A DNA stretch of 48,960 nucleotides. It comes from Saccharicrinis sp. (GTDB lineage: Bacteria; Bacteroidota; Bacteroidia; Bacteroidales; Marinilabiliaceae). A program made the translations under genes and the position numbers. The notes under the pieces are model-generated. The model ran no database searches and had not been told where the DNA came from. It saw only the letters and a program-made list of their open reading frames with translations. Positions within the stretch are counted from its first letter, which is position 1, and every line of letters begins with the position of its first letter. Shown piece after piece: positions 9,622-17,410 of the stretch. The DNA is taken from positions 1 through 48,960 of the forward strand of contig JAGXIP010000006.1 in NCBI GenBank assembly GCA_024635585.1, given 5' to 3'.

Positions 9622-9657
9622 GCCCGGTTCCTTCATTGGTTCCGGGCTTTATTTTTT
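9622..9657 (+). terminator. Rho-independent terminator of phage late operon
   Basis: GCCCGG at 9,622-9,627 pairs with CCGGGC at 9,642-9,647, followed by TTTATTTTTT. It starts six bases after the last late gene and separates the plus-strand late genes from the minus-strand lysogeny genes. Confidence 0.8.
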
Positions 9658-9763
9658 GCCGTGTTTTCCGGGCCCAAAATTTCAAAGAGAGCGTTGAGAT
9701 TGGTTTTGATAAATTATAGGGTTAACGATGGAATGACTGAGGCAAACCCTATATATTATTAGT

Positions 9764-9814
9764 GTGTCAAAAATTTACGTTTTGATAGGGGTATTGTGTC
9801 AATTCTTTACGTTT
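9764..9814. repeat. Two direct repeats, possible operator pair
   Basis: GTGTCA-N4-TTTACGTTT occurs at 9,764-9,782 and 9,796-9,814. The copies start 32 bases apart, about three helical turns, which would place both on the same face of the DNA. They lie between the convergent ends of the late operon and the regulator gene. A protein-binding pair is an inference; the winged-helix regulator 46 bases away is the obvious candidate partner. Confidence 0.4.
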
Positions 9815-9859
9815 GTCATTCTAGCTTTTGACTTTGAGGGTATAAATTCTATCAAAAAA

Positions 9860-10618
9860 TTAATTTAAAAGACCTATATGCCTCCAGTAATTTGGATTAG
9901 AATATCGCGCTTCTATGACTGTAAAATCACTCTCCACTTTATCATACTTATCTTTCCAGTACCCTACTTTCTGGTTTAAGGAGTCAATCTCAATTTCTTG
10001 CAAACTAATTTTTCTCTCTTGCTGAAATAAAGTATCCTCGGTTATTGAAAGTAACCCAAAAACATCAATACGATAACCGACTTTAATTTTCTCAATTAAG
10101 CCTCTATCTTCATAATATTTTAAATTTTCATCCAATGATGGCCTTGAGATACCTATAATTTTAGCCAGCTCTTTTTTCGTTCGATGTATTTCATTAACAT
10201 CATAAAGCACTTCATCATACAACTTGATGGCAAATAACCTCTTCCTCCAAGGGATTTCCGTGTTTAAAATCAACGCACATGGGATTTTATTATAATCCTT
10301 AGAGGGTAATTTTAATAAAGTGTAGCCATTACTTCGGCCTTTCCTCTTTTTGTAAATAGATATGAATCCAGCCTGTTCAAGAACCTTCATGCCCTTAGCT
10401 ATAAAAGCTCTTTCTGTGCCCATTAACTCAGCGATACGCTCCTGAGAGGGACACATGCCATTGGTAAACCTACGCAACAGATATAATAGAAATTCCTCTG
10501 AATCTTTTAACTTCTCCTGCTTCTTTTCAACCTGCACATAATCCTTTAGGTTTCGTGCAACAATGGGCTTCGGAGAATCTACTCCATATTTTCTTTCAAT
10601 TACTTCTAATACTTCCAT
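9860..10618 (-). CDS. Double winged-helix DNA-binding protein (phage regulator)
   Basis: A 252-residue protein with two winged-helix domains, residues ~57-92 (SQERIAELMGTERAFIAKGM) and ~146-185 (TKKELAKIIGISRPSLDENL), then a C-terminal coiled coil over ~197-232. This layout resembles helix-turn-helix proteins used as phage or plasmid regulators and some replication initiators. It is encoded on the same strand as, and downstream of, the recombinase, separated by a 310-base spacer full of inverted repeats. That makes it the best candidate for a lysogeny or late-gene regulator, though it has no classical repressor protease domain. A replication role cannot be excluded. Confidence 0.6.
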   Translation of the reverse strand: MEVLEVIERKYGVDSPKPIVARNLKDYVQVEKKQEKLKDSEEFLLYLLRRFTNGMCPSQERIAELMGTERAFIAKGMKVLEQAGFISIYKKRKGRSNGYTLLKLPSKDYNKIPCALILNTEIPWRKRLFAIKLYDEVLYDVNEIHRTKKELAKIIGISRPSLDENLKYYEDRGLIEKIKVGYRIDVFGLLSITEDTLFQQERKISLQEIEIDSLNQKVGYWKDKYDKVESDFTVIEARYSNPNYWRHIGLLN

Positions 10619-10928
10619 TCATTTGATGATTGATTCTATATAATATACTAAAAAGTTTTGGATTTACCTATGCGTAAGTGTATCTTATAACGTTCGTAAA
10701 ACTATACTTCCCAGGACCTCCCTACACATATACGTAAATAGGGAGTTTGAGAGTATCATTTACCAGTATAGTTAAAGAGTATCACGGGTTAACGTTAAAT
10801 GATACGTTTGGTTATTGTGTTCTATCTTTTGGCCACCTAGTGTGAATCGGGAAGAACAAGGCACCAAAAGATATCAGATATAATCTAATCAGTCTTATAC
10901 AATATGGTTTTCTTTTCTTTCTCATAGG
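10619..10928. other. Gene-free spacer with nested inverted repeats
   Basis: No reading frame is seen. Four perfect inverted repeats are present: AACTATACT 10,700-10,708 with 10,765-10,773; CTCCCTA 10,718-10,724 with 10,739-10,745, nested in the first; GTATCATTTA 10,753-10,762 with 10,796-10,805, interleaved with the first; and TATCTTTTGG 10,823-10,832 with 10,864-10,873. No U-tract follows any of them. The stretch lies upstream of the regulator gene and downstream of the recombinase, so it probably holds the regulator's promoter and operators, or a structured RNA or replication origin. Confidence 0.6.
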
Positions 10929-12482
10929 TTATATGAATATAGGTTCCGGTTTAGTTAAGATATTCACACCATCACAAAATACTTTCTTTGATCCACTTGC
11001 AAGTATATATGTTGTAGATTTTTCATCATGTCCAAGGATTTTTATGCTATGGAGGTGATCTAATCTGTTTTCCATATATTGGGGGTTAGAATCCCTGTCG
11101 ATTGTATTAATCGTAATCTGTTTAACCATCGAACCTACTTGAACTCTCAATCTTTCGGCATCTAACGACCCAACGGACTCACCGGAGCTTCCAAATACTC
11201 TAGCTTGCATATCGGCAGCTATTGCCTTTTTATATTCATCATCCAGAGCAGATTCTTGGTCAGCGAGACTGTATATCTTTTCATTGATTTTAGCCTCGAT
11301 TTCATCCAATTTCTCTAACGGCCATTTACCATCCACGTACATCTCTATCGCGCGATCCCGCCTATCTTCCTCCTTCTTCAAATCGTCCATAATCCTATCC
11401 ATTTTAACCTTAACAATCTTGAGCTTACTCTCATAGACCTTGCTTGACGGTTGATGTTTTAAGTGGTACGCAACGGTGGAATTTAACAGGTCGATGTTAA
11501 CGCCACGGGTATTACAATTTTTAGGATTTTCAGAATTTTCAGATTTATAAGAGTACCTAACTGAAAGGCATTTGTAAGCATTATCTTTCAAATCGGGTCT
11601 CCGATGCAGATATAATCCAAGACTGCAATCACCACACACTAACTTTCCAGATAATATGTTCACGTATTTTCTATTGCTATTTTTCTTATTGTAGTTGTTC
11701 GTGAGTATAAATTGAACTTTATCAAATTTTTCAGGAGGTATAATGACATGGGTGTCTGGTAGCTGTATCAGTTCGCCATTATGCCTTCGGAAACCTTTAT
11801 ACAAGGGGTTTCTTAAAATGGATTGTATAACGGACTCGGACCATTCCTTCCCACTACCTCTTGGCTTAATACCTTCCTTATTCAGTTGCTTTGCAATTAA
11901 AGTTGAGCCCTTACCTTCAAGGTACATCTGAAAAATATCCTCGACAATTTTACGTTCATCTTCGTTAACAACTAATTTCTTATCAACATTTTTAAACCCT
12001 AATGCACCAATGCCGGCCTGACCACCTACATTATGTCTGCTCCTATTCAACCCAGACTTGACACGATATCGAATACTTTCCAATTCCATTTGAGCCATGG
12101 CTGAAAAGATACCGATCATCATTACACTTCCTGAACTGAGATTTCCATATGCATCTATGGTACGCATTGATTCTTTTAGGAAATGGATACACACTTTTTT
12201 ATCCGACAATTTTTGAATGGTTGTAGCCGTGTTAGCGAGGTTTCTGCCCAGCCTTGAAATTTCTGAAATAATGATGTGTTTGATGTTATTTTGCTCAATG
12301 TAATTTAACATCCGATTGAACTGAATTCTGTCTCCGGTTTTGGATGCTCCTGTTATTTTCTCACTAAAGGTCTCAACTTTCTCATATCCGTACGCTTTGC
12401 AGTATGCGTCAATATCGACACTCTGTCTTTCTGTACCCTGCATCTCCTTTGAGACGCGGGTGTATTCTACTGCCTTTTCCAT
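10929..12482 (-). CDS. Large serine recombinase (phage integrase)
   Basis: A 517-residue site-specific recombinase that would integrate and excise the prophage. The resolvase domain (residues 1-145) carries YTRVS with the catalytic serine at 11 and SRLGR at 76-80 with the conserved arginines. A recombinase domain spans ~155-260 (GALGFKN, GSTLIAKQLNKEGI). A zinc-ribbon has cysteines 283, 286, 305 and 323, and a coiled coil follows at ~345-400. Length and domain order match large serine integrases. Its start lies about 50 bases from the junction with host comM, the usual place of attP relative to such genes. It is on the same strand as the truncated comM, 40 bases downstream of it. No separate excision factor was recognised nearby. 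Confidence 0.93.
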   Translation of the reverse strand: MEKAVEYTRVSKEMQGTERQSVDIDAYCKAYGYEKVETFSEKITGASKTGDRIQFNRMLNYIEQNNIKHIIISEISRLGRNLANTATTIQKLSDKKVCIHFLKESMRTIDAYGNLSSGSVMMIGIFSAMAQMELESIRYRVKSGLNRSRHNVGGQAGIGALGFKNVDKKLVVNEDERKIVEDIFQMYLEGKGSTLIAKQLNKEGIKPRGSGKEWSESVIQSILRNPLYKGFRRHNGELIQLPDTHVIIPPEKFDKVQFILTNNYNKKNSNRKYVNILSGKLVCGDCSLGLYLHRRPDLKDNAYKCLSVRYSYKSENSENPKNCNTRGVNIDLLNSTVAYHLKHQPSSKVYESKLKIVKVKMDRIMDDLKKEEDRRDRAIEMYVDGKWPLEKLDEIEAKINEKIYSLADQESALDDEYKKAIAADMQARVFGSSGESVGSLDAERLRVQVGSMVKQITINTIDRDSNPQYMENRLDHLHSIKILGHDEKSTTYILASGSKKVFCDGVNILTKPEPIFI

Positions 12483-12504
12483 ACCTATATTTTAAGATTT
12501 CCTA

Positions 12505-12535
12505 CAAATATAGTTACTCCTCCTAACATATGCAA
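12505..12535 (-). promoter_or_regulatory. Bacteroidota-type promoter of recombinase, spanning the junction
   Basis: On the minus strand TTG (plus 12,533-12,535), a 20-base spacer and TATATTTG (plus 12,505-12,512) match the Bacteroidota -33/-7 pattern TTG-N17-23-TAnnTTTG. The -7 box is 22 bases before the recombinase ATG. The TTG falls at the point where the ComM reading frame stops matching its family, so the promoter is partly built at the attachment junction. Confidence 0.5.
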
Positions 12536-13383
12536 GCTACATCAGAAATCGTGTGATGCGGACTTCGGAAAGGCCGTTGCGTTATTAATGCCGTGTTGTT
12601 TTGTATTTTACCAGCCACGGAATGTATCTTAGTTGTTTCCAGTGCTTCATCCAAAGTAAGAGGCGGCAATATGGAGGGCAGGCGTTTGGCAATCATCGAC
12701 TTGCCGGCTCCTGGCGGACCTATCATTAGTAGGTTGTGACCACCTGCAGCAGCAATTTCTAATGCCCGCTTGACGGATTCCTGACCTTTAACATCCACGA
12801 AGTCAATATCGTAATGCAACAATTGTTGGTAAAATTCCTTATCGGTATCCACGACGGTGGGTTCAATATTTTTTTCTCCGTTTAAAAATGCGCCCACTTC
12901 CACAATGTTATTTGCTCCATACACGTTTAAACCGTCTACCACAGCGGCTTCTCGTGCGTTTTGTAAGGGCAGTATCAAGCCTTTAAATCCTTCGGCTTTT
13001 GCACGCACGGCAATGGGTAATGCACCTTTAACAGGCTGTAGGCTGCCATCTAACGACAGCTCGCCCATCATGATATAGTCTGCTAAATTTTCTGTCGATA
13101 TTTGTTTAGAGGCAGCCAGAATGGCCATTACCAGAGGTAAATCGTACGAGGAGCCTTCTTTGCGGATGTCGGCAGGCGCCATGTTGATAACGATTTTTTT
13201 CCCAGGCCACTTAAAGCCGGTACTTTCGTTCATGGCCGATTGCATTCGTTGCTGACTCTCCTTTACTGCACTATCAGGCAATCCTACTAAAAAGAACTTT
13301 ATACCTTGCGAAAAGTTAACTTCGATGGTAATGGTGACTGCATCTATTCCGGTTACGGCTGCTCCATAGGTTTTTACAAGCAT
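12523..13383 (-). pseudogene. comM: YifB/ComM AAA+ ATPase, truncated by prophage
   Basis: 286 residues of a protein usually around 510 long. The N-terminal ChlI-like domain (1-165) is complete, and the AAA+ domain begins with Walker A GPPGAGKS at 222-229 and HHTISDVA at 276-283, but Walker B, sensor and arginine-finger regions are missing. The last three residues (CIC) come from phage DNA. ComM is a hexameric branch-migration helicase that helps integrate transformed DNA in Vibrio cholerae; this fragment should lack ATPase function. The rest of the gene presumably lies beyond the left end of the prophage. Excision would restore it. The promoter and 5' half remain intact and point into the recombinase gene. 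Confidence 0.9.
12526..12543. other. Right attachment junction (attR) in comM
   Basis: The ComM protein follows its family through HHTISDVA and then reads C-I-C-stop, where relatives normally read L/V-(V/I)-G-G-G. The crossover therefore lies within or next to bases 12,526-12,543. The exact core cannot be given without the left end of the prophage, which is outside the window. Confidence 0.65.
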
Positions 13384-13501
13384 AGTATATTGTTAGGATT
13401 AAGTTTACCCAACCAATTTACATAAACTATTTTTAAAAAGGAAACATGAATACACAGAATTATTTTATCCGATTAATATAATAACCTCATCGCACTTTTT
13501 A

Positions 13502-14509
13502 CTACTCGCAAATTTTATTCGTGTTCACATTTTCCCAGCCTTGCGTTTCTGCCGATTTAAATAGAGCATCTATTACCTTCATGTTGTTTACCGCATCGCC
13601 TGTTTCTACAGGCACTGGCTTATCTTTTATCAGGCACTCCGAAAAGCCATCGAACATCAAGCCATACTGGTCGCACACATCAAAGTGCACAGTCCTTTCG
13701 CCTTGACCAGTATAAATTTTTATCTCAGATGGCGTATCCACGTAAGTGTTAAAAGGTATAGGTATTTGAATCCTACCCGAACTCCCCACAATTTCGACGC
13801 ATTGGTTGGCATGGCTTAGCGTTGATACTGTATAATTGACATGTATTCCATTAAAATCGAGCATAGCCGAATCTAAAGTATCGGTTTTAAACTCCGGATG
13901 GTGCTGATGAACGGCTATAACCCGTTTAGGTTCGGCATCCAATAAAAAGCGCGATGAGGAAACAGCGTAACAACCAATGTCCATCAGCGCACCGCCTCCG
14001 TATTCCTTTATGTTACGAATATTTCCTGCAGAAGGGTTGTTATAGGCATAGGAGATATTAATGTACTTTATTTCCCCAATCTGGTTGGTTTTTATCACTT
14101 CTTTGGCATAAATCCAAAGGGGATGAAACTTGTACATAAAGGCTTCCATCAGTTTAATCTTATTCTTTTCAGCAGCCTCCATACAACTTATGGCTTCCTT
14201 AGTATTTAAGGTGATAGGTTTTTCGCATAAGATGTGTTTTCCAGCCTTGGCTGCCTTGAGCACCCACTCCAAATGCAAGTGATTGGGCAGTGGTATATAC
14301 ACAAAGTCAATACGAGCATCGTCGATGAGTTCTTGATAATCTGCATACACTTTTTTTACGCCAAACTCCTGCGCAAAAGATTTAGCTTTTTCCGTGTTAC
14401 GCGAAGCAATTCCATAAATTTCGCAATACTTGGTGTTCCTTAATGGTAAAACAATCCTTTTTAAAAGATGGTTGGATACGCCAATCACTCCTACTTTTAA
14501 CTTTTCCAT
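13502..14509 (-). CDS. Gfo/Idh/MocA-family NAD(P)-dependent oxidoreductase
   Basis: 335 residues, the usual length for the family. The N-terminal Rossmann domain opens with KVGVIGVSNHLLKR, a slightly degenerate dinucleotide loop, and has EKP at 96-98 with the conserved lysine in HILCEKPIT. The C-terminal domain includes GGGALMDIGCYAVS, the region where the family keeps its catalytic aspartate. Members oxidise or reduce sugars, inositols and related diols; the substrate cannot be read from sequence. It follows the large propeller gene by 24 bases on the same strand and may be co-transcribed with it, but no functional link is evident. Confidence 0.85.
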   Translation of the reverse strand: MEKLKVGVIGVSNHLLKRIVLPLRNTKYCEIYGIASRNTEKAKSFAQEFGVKKVYADYQELIDDARIDFVYIPLPNHLHLEWVLKAAKAGKHILCEKPITLNTKEAISCMEAAEKNKIKLMEAFMYKFHPLWIYAKEVIKTNQIGEIKYINISYAYNNPSAGNIRNIKEYGGGALMDIGCYAVSSSRFLLDAEPKRVIAVHQHHPEFKTDTLDSAMLDFNGIHVNYTVSTLSHANQCVEIVGSSGRIQIPIPFNTYVDTPSEIKIYTGQGERTVHFDVCDQYGLMFDGFSECLIKDKPVPVETGDAVNNMKVIDALFKSAETQGWENVNTNKICE

Positions 14510-14533
14510 TTTAAATATTATTAGCGATACGTA

Positions 14534-17278
14534 TTATTTAACATCGTAATTGTACAAATAGTTGTTTTCGCCACCCACTATAAGGTTAAATCGGGTGCTT
14601 TCCTGATTTAAAAATCCTATGCTAAACCTGGATTTCCCCCTCAAAGGGAAGTTCTTATAATGTGTGCCATCATTGTTGATGAGGTATATTTTATTATTCT
14701 CGGTATCGAAAACGCCAAGTTTTTTGTTGCTACTTGAAAATAAGTAGGTATCAGCCATGGGAAGTAATTTTCCCTCTATTTTAACTTCGAAGAGCTTTTT
14801 TCCATTGGCCGAAAAAACCAATACCTTATCTTGTTCTACAACAATAGACTCGATACCCTCATTATTGTTCAAATCATACGCCATGTAATAATGGTCATCT
14901 GAAGAGTTGAGCAATGTTTGTTGGGTACAAACACCATTGCTTAAGTTAATAAGTTGACGGTTGCCTTTGGTATCTGTGGTACTTAAATAAGTCGCGTTTT
15001 CTTTATAAATTAAATAAAAAGTGCTGTTTGGATTTCGTATAAAATCTGATTTTATGCTTACCCTTTCTTCGCCTCTCCTATTTAATATATAATTTCGTTT
15101 ATCGTCGGCAAAAGCAATGTAATCGTTACCCTGGGTTCTAAAGTGTTGCAGTGCTTGGCTTACTGTTCCCTCCGTGGGCTTGGCATCCCAACCAGTAACT
15201 AATTTGCCTGTTTTATTATATACGTAGGTGTTTTTATTAGCGCAAGCCACAAATATGCGCAAGTCGCCATTGTTGTCGTAATCGAATACAGCAATTGGGT
15301 TGGTGGCTTTGTGGGTCAATTCAACTGGATACCTCTCCACATGGTTACCGTTACGATCCAACAAGTATATTTTATCGGCTGTGTTAAAAAGATATTGCAA
15401 TTTATTGTTTCTATAAAAATCAATTTGCATAATCTCTCCCAGTATGGGCTCGCCAAGTTTCTTTTTCCATAATATCCTGCCCGAATTGGATATGAGGTAA
15501 AGCATGTTCAATTTGTCCTGAACCATTATTTCGCGCTCACGGGTATAATGGTTTATCATTAAACTGGGCTTACCTATAATGGTGCTGTCGAGGCCACTTT
15601 GCCACACTGTTTCAGGTTCACCCTTACGATCCGGCATATACTCAATGCAGGCATTTACATACAAAAGCTCCTTGGCAACAGTAAGTTGAATACCCAAGCC
15701 ATAGAATTTATTCAAAGCATCCTGCTGTGCCTCGTTGGGGTTAAGTAGCTCAAACTTGCCGGCATTGGGCAACAGGTTTTTTATCTTGGAAAAATCACAA
15801 TACACAAACACGTTTTCCTTGTAGGCAAACATATTGGAGAATTCCTGGTGATACTTGCTGTTTTCCAGTGTTTTATTAAGGATATTGGCATAAATAATAC
15901 TGCCCAGTTGCTTTGGGGAGTCGGCAAAAATTAGGTAATTATCGATAAAAGCAAAATACGATTGGGGAGAATGCGGACAATAAGTGCGCAAAATGAAGGG
16001 AATAACAGTAGATGATTGGGTGCGGTAGATTGGGTGCTTTGTTTGCGCATCAAGCTGATAATAAGTTACCGGAGTTAACTCTTCGGCAGAAACATCAGCC
16101 AATAACTTTAACGTTTTGGATTTACTTTGGGTTTTAATAATCAAATATTTATCGTCGCTGGCTGCAACATCACTGGAGTAGCAAGTGATATAGGCAAATT
16201 CTTTATCGATAAGGTCAAAAATATTCTCTTCAATCTCGTGTTGCTCGCCCCGCAGTTGTAATTTATTAAAATCAATGGTATGTTTTTCGTATTGGTTGTT
16301 TTTTTTCAGGTAAGTCATCAGTCTATCCTGAAGCTTATTTCCGTAGTCGAAACTATATGATAAAACAAAATTGGCATTGTCGGGAATTACCGTATTTATT
16401 TTTGTGGAGCTGGGATTAATTCCTTCAAATAATGAATTAAATTTTGTTTCGTTTGATGCCGAATATAAAAAACCATTAACAAGTAGATGGTCCTCATTTA
16501 TATTAATATCAACCTCTCCCCAATTGGCCATATTTTTAATAAATAGCAGTTTACTTTTGTACTTACTATTAAAAACCGAAGATAGTGCACTTGGCAGCAG
16601 TTCAAAGTTGATAAAGATATTGGCATCGCTATTATTACCCGAGGTTTTAAAAAGTTTACTAAATGTGGCGTCTTCCATTAACGAAAAATCTGTTCGCATA
16701 TGTCTCAATGCATTTTCTACCAATATGGATGAGCTGCTAGCCATCAACAAGCCTTTATATATAGTGGCAAAAACCTGACCTTGGTACCCTTTCAATCTTA
16801 CACTATATATATCCGAGGTGTTATACTTTCTTTTGTCAATAGTCCAATGGTCTTTACTTTCGTCTAAAAAAGTAAGTATTTTATTTTCCTCAGCTTGATT
16901 GTTTAACGCATAGGTAAACAAGGGGCACACATTATCTTTACCCAAAGGATGCAACGAAATAGTAAGAGGTTTGCTTAATAAAGAGCGGATAAGTCCATTG
17001 TTATAAACGGAGTCGTTTTGCAGGTTCGTGAGGTACTGGTTAAAAAGCGCAAAATTGGCAAATGGAAGCAGGGCTTCCTTGTAGTTCACATCTTTTAAAA
17101 CAATTTGAATAACATCTTTAGGCTTTTGCACTTGTATAATAAGTGAAGCATCAGTAGGCACTGCTTTTATGGTCTGGTTATTCTTAAAATTTTTTAAGGT
17201 GGAGAAATAAAAATAGGCAAATGCCAATAACCCCGTTAATATGACAACCCATACAACAGTTATAATTTTTCGCGACAT
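14534..17278 (-). CDS. Membrane-anchored DUF3352-like protein with propeller-like C-terminus
   Basis: 914 residues. One N-terminal membrane segment (about 5-27, VVWVVILTGLLAFAYFYF) anchors a large probably periplasmic part. Residues ~38-560 resemble DUF3352 (AVPTDASLIIQVQKP near the start, alternating strands and helices). Residues ~570-914 carry repeated short strands with aspartate/asparagine turns (DYDNNGDLRIF, DLNNNEGIESI), like FG-GAP or PQQ-type propellers. No catalytic motif is seen. It lies 132 bases downstream of porZ on the same strand. Its role is unknown; the neighbourhood allows a cell-envelope function but does not prove one. The DUF3352 assignment is from memory of the family's opening motif and is moderate. 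Confidence 0.6.
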   Translation of the reverse strand: MSRKIITVVWVVILTGLLAFAYFYFSTLKNFKNNQTIKAVPTDASLIIQVQKPKDVIQIVLKDVNYKEALLPFANFALFNQYLTNLQNDSVYNNGLIRSLLSKPLTISLHPLGKDNVCPLFTYALNNQAEENKILTFLDESKDHWTIDKRKYNTSDIYSVRLKGYQGQVFATIYKGLLMASSSSILVENALRHMRTDFSLMEDATFSKLFKTSGNNSDANIFINFELLPSALSSVFNSKYKSKLLFIKNMANWGEVDININEDHLLVNGFLYSASNETKFNSLFEGINPSSTKINTVIPDNANFVLSYSFDYGNKLQDRLMTYLKKNNQYEKHTIDFNKLQLRGEQHEIEENIFDLIDKEFAYITCYSSDVAASDDKYLIIKTQSKSKTLKLLADVSAEELTPVTYYQLDAQTKHPIYRTQSSTVIPFILRTYCPHSPQSYFAFIDNYLIFADSPKQLGSIIYANILNKTLENSKYHQEFSNMFAYKENVFVYCDFSKIKNLLPNAGKFELLNPNEAQQDALNKFYGLGIQLTVAKELLYVNACIEYMPDRKGEPETVWQSGLDSTIIGKPSLMINHYTREREIMVQDKLNMLYLISNSGRILWKKKLGEPILGEIMQIDFYRNNKLQYLFNTADKIYLLDRNGNHVERYPVELTHKATNPIAVFDYDNNGDLRIFVACANKNTYVYNKTGKLVTGWDAKPTEGTVSQALQHFRTQGNDYIAFADDKRNYILNRRGEERVSIKSDFIRNPNSTFYLIYKENATYLSTTDTKGNRQLINLSNGVCTQQTLLNSSDDHYYMAYDLNNNEGIESIVVEQDKVLVFSANGKKLFEVKIEGKLLPMADTYLFSSSNKKLGVFDTENNKIYLINNDGTHYKNFPLRGKSRFSIGFLNQESTRFNLIVGGENNYLYNYDVK

Positions 17279-17410
17279 GTGGTGAGTTTATAATTTGTAG
17301 GTTCGTATATAAAACCCAAAAGTATAAAAACTTATTGATTTACTTAAATGGTGAAGATGGAGTAGCAACAATTACAATCTTTTAAAAACTTTAATGTCCT
17401 TTCATTTATT

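Larger units (their letters stand above)
1..12535. mobile_element. Prophage, right-hand part (continues left of window)
   Basis: Tail genes, small lysis-like membrane proteins, a regulator and a large serine recombinase form one block that ends inside the host comM gene. Structural genes run on the plus strand; the regulator and recombinase run on the minus strand, the usual split between late and lysogeny modules. The left boundary, head genes, replication genes and the other half of comM are not in this window. Tape measure, hub and fibre indicate a long-tailed phage; no sheath or baseplate gene is visible, so siphovirus versus myovirus cannot be decided. The right boundary is accurate to about ten bases because it rests on where the ComM protein stops matching its family. 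Confidence 0.9.

Noticed and set aside
12526..12543. tRNA gene as the prophage attachment site
   Set aside because: No tRNA-like fold is present; the junction lies in the comM coding sequence, as is usual for large serine integrases.
13384..13501. Gap between comM fragment and oxidoreductase
   Set aside because: Only A/T-rich sequence with no convincing hairpin, promoter box or small gene.
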